Shown in pieces: positions 1 to 5,066 of a stretch of DNA of 14,421 bases. Below the pieces are notes generated by a model that made no database searches, had not been told where the DNA came from, and saw only the letters and a program-made list of their open reading frames with translations. The stretch lies in contig DATBIK010000058.1 in the NCBI GenBank assembly GCA_036556985.1, positions 1 to 14,421 on the forward strand, given 5' to 3'. Numbering within the stretch: position 1 is the first letter of the stretch; each line of letters opens with the position of its first letter. This DNA comes from JAPSGM01 sp036556985. GTDB lineage: Bacteria; Chloroflexota; Limnocylindria; QHBO01. A program made the position numbers and the translations under genes.

Positions 1-1
1 G

Positions 2-157
2 CGCTATACCGAGCCCGACTGGGACGAGCTGCGCTCGGTGGTCACGGGCCATGGCCCGAAGTCGCAGGAGCGCCTCCAGTTCCGCCGCGATGCGCGTGAC
101 GTGACCCAGTGGGTGCGCGATGCGATCATCGGCCCACAGGCAGTCGCTGCGGCCTGA
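2..157 (+). CDS. paaA: Phenylacetyl-CoA epoxidase catalytic subunit PaaA, C-terminal fragment
   Basis: Only the last 51 codons lie in the window, in frame from base 2 to the TGA at 155-157; the gene continues upstream. PaaA is the di-iron oxygenase subunit of the PaaABC(D)E complex, which epoxidises the ring of phenylacetyl-CoA in aerobic phenylacetate degradation in the cytoplasm. The visible tail has a WDEL...VTGHGP stretch, then a QERLQFRRDA segment and a WVRDAI helix. This order matches the end of PaaA proteins (W-[DN]-E-x...GxGP...RL..R......WVR-A). The iron ligands are upstream and cannot be checked. The identification rests on this short match and on paaB, paaC and paaD following on the same strand. 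Confidence 0.85.
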   Translation, partial: RYTEPDWDELRSVVTGHGPKSQERLQFRRDARDVTQWVRDAIIGPQAVAAA

Positions 158-221
158 GCCCGCTTCGAGCCGGCGTACTTCTCACCACGTGCTGCCTATC
201 TGTCGACCCGCGTTCGCAGCG

Positions 222-306
222 GTATCTAACGTTCACCCCGTGAGAGATACCCCTCCGCTTGGGCGGATTTCGCCCAAGCTACCTGGATAAGCGTCACCGG
301 GTGACG
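222..306 (+). promoter_or_regulatory. Dyad-rich paaA-paaB intergenic region (possible operator or terminator)
   Basis: The 198-nt gap between paaA and paaB contains three inverted repeats and no convincing gene. GTATCT (222-227) mirrors AGATAC (245-250), with TCAC/GTGA arms inside. GCTTGGGCG (257-265) pairs perfectly with CGCCCAAGC (271-279) around a 5-nt loop, but no T-run follows, so it is a weak intrinsic terminator candidate. CGTCACC-G-GGTGACG (292-306) is a compact dyad typical in size of a regulator binding site. Which regulator, if any, binds is unknown. paa genes are commonly controlled by PaaR/TetR or PaaX/GntR repressors, but I do not recognise their boxes here. Confidence 0.4.
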
Positions 307-342
307 GTTACGTCCGTCAATGCGCCCGGCGAGACCGCGCGG

Positions 343-355
343 TACGCTTGCCATC
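343..355 (+). promoter_or_regulatory. Possible -10 element for a leaderless paaB transcript
   Basis: TACGCT (343-348) fits the TANNNT pattern of a -10 hexamer and is followed by 7 nt and then the GTG start of paaB at 356. That spacing would put the transcription start at or next to the start codon. No Shine-Dalgarno sequence precedes this GTG and no clear -35 box is visible. The same TACGCT hexamer lies 9 nt before thrS. Low-information motif, so tentative. Confidence 0.3.
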
Positions 356-664
356 GTGAGCACGCCACAGGATCGGGTCTGGGAAGTCTTTCGCCAGGAG
401 GCGGACGGCGACCCGATGGTGCACGGCGGCAGCGTCCGCGCCCCGGACGAGGAGCTGGCGCTGCACTACGCGCGCGAGTTCTACGGGCGGCGCCAGGAGA
501 GCCATCGGCTGTGGGTCGTGCCGCGCGAGGCGATCGTCGAGCTGGCGGACCCCGACCTCCTGGACCCGCCGTTCGATCGGTCCTTCAAGCGTCCGGGCGG
601 ATACATCATCAAGCACAAGCTCGAGGCGGCCAAGGAGCGCGCGAAGGGGTCCGCCGGTGGATGA
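356..664 (+). CDS. paaB: Phenylacetyl-CoA epoxidase subunit PaaB
   Basis: A 102-residue protein, close to the roughly 95-residue family norm. PaaB is a small non-catalytic subunit required for the phenylacetyl-CoA epoxidase complex. The sequence shows the family pattern in order: an N-terminal VWEVFRQ strand, HGGSVRAPDEELAL with AREFYGRRQE, and a LWVVPREAI strand. It ends in a basic lysine-rich tail (IIKHKLEAAKERAK). The GTG at 356 gives MSTPQDRVWEVF; an in-frame ATG at 320 would add 12 residues with no family match. The stop overlaps the paaC start by 8 nt, so translation is probably coupled. The 198-nt gap from paaA is unusual for this operon and suggests an extra promoter or processing site. 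Confidence 0.92.
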   Translation: MSTPQDRVWEVFRQEADGDPMVHGGSVRAPDEELALHYAREFYGRRQESHRLWVVPREAIVELADPDLLDPPFDRSFKRPGGYIIKHKLEAAKERAKGSAGG

Positions 665-1412
665 GGCCACGCGCGAGGCCCTGGCGGAGCTGCTGCTGAC
701 GCTGGCGGACGACGAGTTCGTCATCGGCTACTGGGACTCCGAGTGGACCGGCATCGCGCCGATGCTCGAGGAGGACGTGGCCATGAGCTCGGTCAGCCAG
801 GACGAGATCGGGCACGCCCGGGCCTGGTACGAGCTGCTGGCCGGCCTGACCGATGACGACGCCGATCGCATCGCCTACGGGCGCGCACCGGACGACTACC
901 GGCACGCGGCGCTCATGAACCACGCCCGCACCGACTGGGCCTTCACCGTCGCGCGCCGCTTCCTGTACGAGCACGCCGATGCCGCCCGGCTCGAGGCGCT
1001 CGTGCGCTCGAGCCACGCGCCGCTGGCGGAGCTGGCCGCGAAGATGCGTCGCGAGGAGACGTACCACCTCATGCACTTCGACGTCTGGATCCGGCGGCTG
1101 GCCGAGGCGGGCGGCGACGCGCGCGAGCGCCTTGCGGCGGCGCTCGATCGCCTGTGGCCGGACGCGGCGACCGTGTTCACGCCGCTCGCCGGCGAGGCGC
1201 GGCTGGTCGGGGCCGGGATCCTCCCCGAGCCGATGGATGCGCTCCGTGCCCGCTGGCTGGAGCGGGTGCGCGCCGTCCTCGAGCCGCTGGGGCTGCCGGT
1301 GGCCGATCCGTCGCCGGACGGCGACGGTCGCACCCGGCGCACCGACGACTTCGCCTGGCTCCACGGCGAGCTGACGATGGTGGCCCGATCCGAGGAGGCG
1401 GCCACGTGGTAG
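657..1412 (+). CDS. paaC: Phenylacetyl-CoA epoxidase subunit PaaC
   Basis: 251 residues, matching the usual length near 250. PaaC is the ferritin-like helical partner of PaaA; in well-studied complexes it is structural. Translation starts at GTG 657, inside the end of paaB, preceded by a GAAGGGG stretch. Helix-bundle motifs are visible: EIGHA at residues 50-54 and EETYHLMH at 133-140. Together they give two ExxH pairs (E50/H53, E134/H137), as in di-iron carboxylate proteins. From memory, E. coli PaaC keeps only the second pair, so this one may be closer to a metal-binding ancestor. The C-terminal half has the family segment ending in a WLHGELTMV-type helix. The stop overlaps the paaD start by 7 nt. 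Confidence 0.92.
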   Translation: MDEATREALAELLLTLADDEFVIGYWDSEWTGIAPMLEEDVAMSSVSQDEIGHARAWYELLAGLTDDDADRIAYGRAPDDYRHAALMNHARTDWAFTVARRFLYEHADAARLEALVRSSHAPLAELAAKMRREETYHLMHFDVWIRRLAEAGGDARERLAAALDRLWPDAATVFTPLAGEARLVGAGILPEPMDALRARWLERVRAVLEPLGLPVADPSPDGDGRTRRTDDFAWLHGELTMVARSEEAATW

Positions 1413-1936
1413 CGCCCGTGGCCCGCGACGCCCGCGACGTGGTGGTGTGGTCGGCGCTCGACGAGATCGCCGACCCGGAGATCCCGGCCATCAGCGTCGT
1501 CGAGCTGGGCGTCATCCGCGGCTTCGCCTTCGCCCCGCGCCCGGAGGGCGGGGAGCGGCTCACCGTGGAGCTGCTGCCCACCTTCGTCGGCTGCCCGGCC
1601 ATCGACGTCATGCAACAGCAGATCGGGGAGCGGCTGCGCGGCCTCGATCTCGTCGACGAGGTTCGCGTCGACGTCAGCTTCGCCGAGCCGTGGACATCGG
1701 ACCGGATCACGCCGGAAGGGCGCGAGAAGCTGCGGGGGAGCGGGTTCGCGCCGCCGGTTCGCATCGGTCCCACGTTCAGCGGCGAGGAGCTGCAGCTCAT
1801 GATCGCCGCCGCCGAGTGCCCGTACTGCGGCTCGCGGAACACGACGCTCGAGAACCCGTTCGGGCCAACGCTGTGCCGCGCGATCCACCACTGCGCGGAC
1901 TGCCGCCAGCCGTTCGAGCAGTTCAAGACGGTCTGA
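1406..1936 (+). CDS. paaD: Phenylacetate pathway protein PaaD (DUF59/MIP18 family with zinc-ribbon-like tail)
   Basis: 176 residues from GTG 1406, with an AGGAGG ribosome-binding site at 1393-1398, 7 nt before the start. PaaD is thought to mature the iron or iron-sulphur centres of the epoxidase system. The N-terminal DUF59 domain spans about residues 13-95 and carries the DPEIP motif (23-27) and the conserved cysteine in VGCPA (C63). The tail has C138-x2-C141 and C163-x2-C166, plus C157, in the arrangement CPYCGS...FGPTLC...CADC...F.QFK, which is diagnostic for PaaD. It overlaps paaC, so paaBCD form one translational unit. The expected next gene, the reductase paaE, is absent here; a heliorhodopsin gene follows after 47 nt. 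Confidence 0.93.
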   Translation: MVAPVARDARDVVVWSALDEIADPEIPAISVVELGVIRGFAFAPRPEGGERLTVELLPTFVGCPAIDVMQQQIGERLRGLDLVDEVRVDVSFAEPWTSDRITPEGREKLRGSGFAPPVRIGPTFSGEELQLMIAAAECPYCGSRNTTLENPFGPTLCRAIHHCADCRQPFEQFKTV

Positions 1937-1983
1937 ACGGCACTTCCCAGATCCGACGTCCACCCGGCACCGTACCGAGCACG

Positions 1984-2736
1984 ATGGACACCGCTCGATT
2001 CCGACGCCTGCGCTGGTACAACCTCGTCATGGGCCTCGTCCACGCCGCACAGGGCGTGGCGATCCTGCTGCTCTCGAACGACTTCAGCCTGCCGGTGACC
2101 GCCACCTTCATGGAGGGCCCGCCCGGAAGCACCGGCGTGCTGCGCGAGCTCTTCACCCTGCCACTGGGGCCCGCGGTCGCCGCCTTCCTGTTCCTGAGCG
2201 CCGCGGCGCACTGGATCATCGCCGCGCCGGGCGTGTTCGGCTGGTACCGGGACAACCTGGAGCGCAACCGCAACTACGCCCGCTGGGTCGAGTACTCGCT
2301 CAGCTCCAGCCTGATGATCGTGCTCATCGCCATGATCACCGGCATCAGCGACGTGGCGGCGCTGATCGCGCTGTTCGGGGTGAACGCCAGCATGATCCTG
2401 TTCGGCTGGCTGATGGAGCGCTACGAGCAGCCGGGCCGGCCGGACTGGATCAGCTTCATCTTCGGCTGCGTCGCCGGGGCCGTGCCCTGGATCGCCATCG
2501 GCATATATCTGTGGGGCCCGAGTGTCTCGGCCGAGCCGCCGGGATTCGTGTACGTCATCTTCGTGTCGCTGTTCGTGTTCTTCAACAGCTTCGCGCTCAA
2601 CATGGTGCTGCAGTACCGCCAGGTCGGCCCGTGGCGCAGCTACCTCTTCGGCGAGTCGGTCTACATCCTGCTGAGCCTGGTCGCGAAGTCGCTCCTCGCC
2701 TGGCAGGTCTTCGCCAACACCCTCGTCCCGAGCTGA
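1984..2736 (+). CDS. Heliorhodopsin (retinal-binding photoreceptor)
   Basis: A 250-residue seven-helix membrane protein with helices at about residues 10-30, 62-80, 101-120, 123-143, 155-177, 188-210 and 220-243. The family signatures are clear. GLVHAAQG lies in helix 1 (H20), H76 in helix 2, RWVEYS in helix 3 with predicted counterion E103, and SLVAKSLLAWQVF in helix 7 with predicted retinal Schiff-base lysine K235. These correspond to H23, H80, E107 and K241 of heliorhodopsin 48C12. The long loop between helices 1 and 2 (about 31-60) is also a family trait. Heliorhodopsins sit inverted in the membrane and have slow photocycles; proposed roles are sensory or regulatory. ATG 1984 is chosen because helix 1 starts right after it; the Shine-Dalgarno sequence is weak. 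No retinal-synthesis gene is in the window. It may be co-transcribed with paaBCD. Confidence 0.96.
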   Translation: MDTARFRRLRWYNLVMGLVHAAQGVAILLLSNDFSLPVTATFMEGPPGSTGVLRELFTLPLGPAVAAFLFLSAAAHWIIAAPGVFGWYRDNLERNRNYARWVEYSLSSSLMIVLIAMITGISDVAALIALFGVNASMILFGWLMERYEQPGRPDWISFIFGCVAGAVPWIAIGIYLWGPSVSAEPPGFVYVIFVSLFVFFNSFALNMVLQYRQVGPWRSYLFGESVYILLSLVAKSLLAWQVFANTLVPS

Positions 2737-2780
2737 CACCCGACTCCCGCCCGGCGGCTGCGGCGGCGCCGACGAGGCGC

Positions 2781-2795
2781 TACGCTTCGCCGGGT
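2781..2795 (+). promoter_or_regulatory. Possible -10 element close to the thrS start
   Basis: TACGCT (2781-2786) fits TANNNT and lies 9 nt before the thrS ATG at 2796. There is no Shine-Dalgarno sequence between them, which suggests a leaderless or nearly leaderless transcript. No -35 box is recognisable. The 59-nt gap shows no T-box, so threonine-tRNA control by that route is not supported. Confidence 0.3.
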
Positions 2796-4592
2796 ATGGC
2801 CATCGACTCCGAAGAGATCCGTTCCCAGGCCGATGAGCTGCTCGATGCCGGGGCCCACGACCGCCTGGACAGCATGCGGCACTCCGCCGCCCACGTCATG
2901 GCGGCGGCCGTGCTCGAGCTCTTCCCGGACGCCAAGCTGGGCATCGGTCCGGCAATCCGGGACGGCTTCTACTACGACTTCGACCTGCCGCGCCCACTGA
3001 CGCCCGCCGACCTCGAGGCGGTCGAGGAGGGGATGCGCGCGCAGGTCGCCGCGGGCCTGCCCTTCGAGCGCTCCGAGCTCGGCCGCGACGCCGCCCTCGC
3101 CATGCTCGGCGAGCAGGGCCAGGACTACAAGGTCGAGATCATCCGCGACCTGCCGCCGGACCAGTCGGAGACGGTGAGCTTCTACCGGCACGGCGAATTC
3201 ATCGACCTGTGCCGAGGCCCGCACGTCGACACCACCGCGCAGGTCGGCCCATTCAAGCTGCTCAGCTCGGCCGGCGCCTACTGGCGCGGCGACGAGAAGC
3301 GACCGATGCTGCAGCGCATCTACGGCACGGTCTGGGAGTCGCAGGACGACCTCGACCGTTACGTCTGGCGCCTCGAGGAGGCGAGGAAGCGCGACCACCG
3401 CAAGCTCGGCCGCGACCTCGACCTGTTCACCTTCCATCCCGAGTCACCGGCAGCCCCGTTCTGGCACCCGCGCGGTATGGCCCTGTACCGCGCTCTCGAG
3501 GACCTGTCGCGGGAGGTGCGCCGCTCGGGCGGATTCCACGAGGTCCGGACGCCGAGCCTCGTGCGCAAGGAGCTGTGGGAGCAGTCCGGCCATTGGGAGC
3601 TGTACCAGGACAACATGTTCGTCCTGGACGACTACGGGCACCTGTCCGGCGCCAAGCCGATGAACTGCCCGCAGGAGATCCTCATCTACAAGACGCGGCT
3701 GCGCTCGTACCGCGACCTTCCGCTGCGCTTCAACGACTACTCGGTCCTCATGCGCAAGGAGTTGACCGGCGCGCTGTCCGGCATGTTCCGGGTGCGCCAG
3801 TTCGTGCAGGACGATTCCCACGTCTTCTGCCGCGAGGACCAGATCGGCGACGAGGTCAACCTGGCGCTCGACCTCGTGCGGCGCCAGTACGCCCCGTTCG
3901 GCTTCGCGCCGCACTTCAAGCTCGCCACGCGGCCGGAGAAGCGGCTCGGATCCGACGAGTTCTGGGACATGGCCGAGGGCCGGCTGCGGGACGCCCTCGA
4001 GTCCGATGGCGTGGCCTACGTCGAGGATCCGGGCGGGGCGACGTTCTACGCGCCGAAGATCGACATCTTCATCGACGACGCGCTCGGCCGCGAATGGCAG
4101 CTCGCCACGGTCCAGCTCGACTACCAGCTGCCGCAGCGCTTCGACCTGGAGTACCGCGCCGCGGACGGCGGCTTCGAGCGCCCGGTGATCATCCACTACG
4201 CCATCTACGGGTCCTTCGAGCGCTTCACCGGCATCCTGGTCGAGCACTATGCCGGCGCCTTCCCGCTGTGGCTGGCGCCGGTGCAGGTCATGGTCATCCC
4301 CATCGCCGATCGCCACGTCCCGTACGCGGAGCGGGTCCGCCAGGCACTCCACGACGTCGGCCTGCGGGCCGAGGTCGACGACCGCTCGGAGCGGATGCAG
4401 GCCAAGGTGCGCGACGCGCAGGAGCAGAAGCTGCCGGTCATGCTCGTGGTGGGCGACCGCGACGAGGAGGCGGGCGCCGTCTCCCCGAGGTTGCGCACCG
4501 GCGAGTCGTCTCAGGGCGTGCCACTCGACGAGTTCGTTGCCGATCTCCGTGGCCGGGCCGATCGCCGGGAGCTGTGGCCCTACGCGGAGTGA
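2796..4592 (+). CDS. thrS: Threonyl-tRNA synthetase, TGS-less form
   Basis: 598 residues; charges tRNA-Thr with threonine in the cytoplasm. The usual N-terminal TGS domain of about 60 residues is missing: the protein begins almost at the editing domain, whose HSAAH motif (H29, H33) is near the start, and the bases upstream encode no TGS in this frame. The class II core follows, with motif 2-type RFNDYSVLMRKE, the RVRQFVQDDSHVF stretch and a YGSFERFTGIL motif 3 region. Predicted zinc ligands C291, H342 and H467 have nearly the same spacing as C334, H385 and H511 of E. coli ThrRS. The usual MNCPGH reads MNCPQE here (289-294). An anticodon-binding domain covers roughly 490-590. The ATG at 2796 is the only sensible start. 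Confidence 0.96.
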   Translation: MAIDSEEIRSQADELLDAGAHDRLDSMRHSAAHVMAAAVLELFPDAKLGIGPAIRDGFYYDFDLPRPLTPADLEAVEEGMRAQVAAGLPFERSELGRDAALAMLGEQGQDYKVEIIRDLPPDQSETVSFYRHGEFIDLCRGPHVDTTAQVGPFKLLSSAGAYWRGDEKRPMLQRIYGTVWESQDDLDRYVWRLEEARKRDHRKLGRDLDLFTFHPESPAAPFWHPRGMALYRALEDLSREVRRSGGFHEVRTPSLVRKELWEQSGHWELYQDNMFVLDDYGHLSGAKPMNCPQEILIYKTRLRSYRDLPLRFNDYSVLMRKELTGALSGMFRVRQFVQDDSHVFCREDQIGDEVNLALDLVRRQYAPFGFAPHFKLATRPEKRLGSDEFWDMAEGRLRDALESDGVAYVEDPGGATFYAPKIDIFIDDALGREWQLATVQLDYQLPQRFDLEYRAADGGFERPVIIHYAIYGSFERFTGILVEHYAGAFPLWLAPVQVMVIPIADRHVPYAERVRQALHDVGLRAEVDDRSERMQAKVRDAQEQKLPVMLVVGDRDEEAGAVSPRLRTGESSQGVPLDEFVADLRGRADRRELWPYAE

Positions 4593-4599
4593 GCCGCGG

Positions 4600-4965
4600 A
4601 TGAGGAAGATGCGCGGCGTCGGGCAGCTCGCCCTGCGCTCCACCGATCCGGGCCGCGTGGCGGAGTTCTACGAGTCGGCCTTCGGCTTCCGCCGGCGTGC
4701 GGGGGACGACCGCGGCGTGGACCTGGAGCTCGGCGGCTTCGAGCTCAGCTTCCGGAGCGGCGACAAGGCGACACGCGACGGGATCCAGATCGGCTTCCGG
4801 GTCGATACCGCCGCGGAAGTGGACGCCTGGGCGCAGGAGCTCACCCAGCGCGGCTTCGCCGTCCTCGCACCACCGTCGGGCGACCGATGGGAGGGCATGC
4901 GCTCGTTCCGGATCGCGGATCCCGACGGCCGCCAGGTCGCCGTCTTCTACGTCTATCCGGGCTGA
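4600..4965 (+). CDS. VOC (glyoxalase/bleomycin-resistance fold) family protein
   Basis: 121 residues, the length of a single-module VOC protein. Two beta-alpha-beta-beta-beta units are visible: VGQLALRSTDPGRVAEFYESAFGF at the N-terminal end (described by its two halves, VGQLALRSTD and FYESAFGF) and FRIADPDGRQVAVFYVYPG at the C-terminus. Typical metal-binding VOC enzymes have H in the first strand and E in the last; this one has Q in the first and A in the last (VAVF for IELF), so a classical metal site looks incomplete. Function cannot be assigned; resistance, isomerase or ligand-binding roles are all possible. The start lies 7 nt after thrS stops, so it is probably in the thrS transcript. 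ATG 4609 is an alternative start. Confidence 0.8.
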   Translation: MRKMRGVGQLALRSTDPGRVAEFYESAFGFRRRAGDDRGVDLELGGFELSFRSGDKATRDGIQIGFRVDTAAEVDAWAQELTQRGFAVLAPPSGDRWEGMRSFRIADPDGRQVAVFYVYPG

Positions 4966-5066
4966 GGCGACGCGGGCCGCGACCCGCTCGCTCCGGGGAC
5001 GGGTACTAGCCGGCGCGGTACGAACGGTGGGCGGCGTCCGGAGCGCGCCGGCCGCACCATGCGCAC

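Noticed and set aside
259..699. 146-codon plus-strand open frame in the paaA-paaB gap and through paaB
   Set aside because: Arg/Gly/Pro-rich out-of-frame shadow of paaB; its first part overlaps the dyads and no family is recognisable.
1177..2739. 520-codon minus-strand open frame
   Set aside because: Covers paaC, paaD and the heliorhodopsin in antisense; low-complexity composition and no domain.
2737..2795. T-box riboswitch before thrS
   Set aside because: The gap is 59 nt, too short, and has no TGGNACC-type T-box sequence or terminator.
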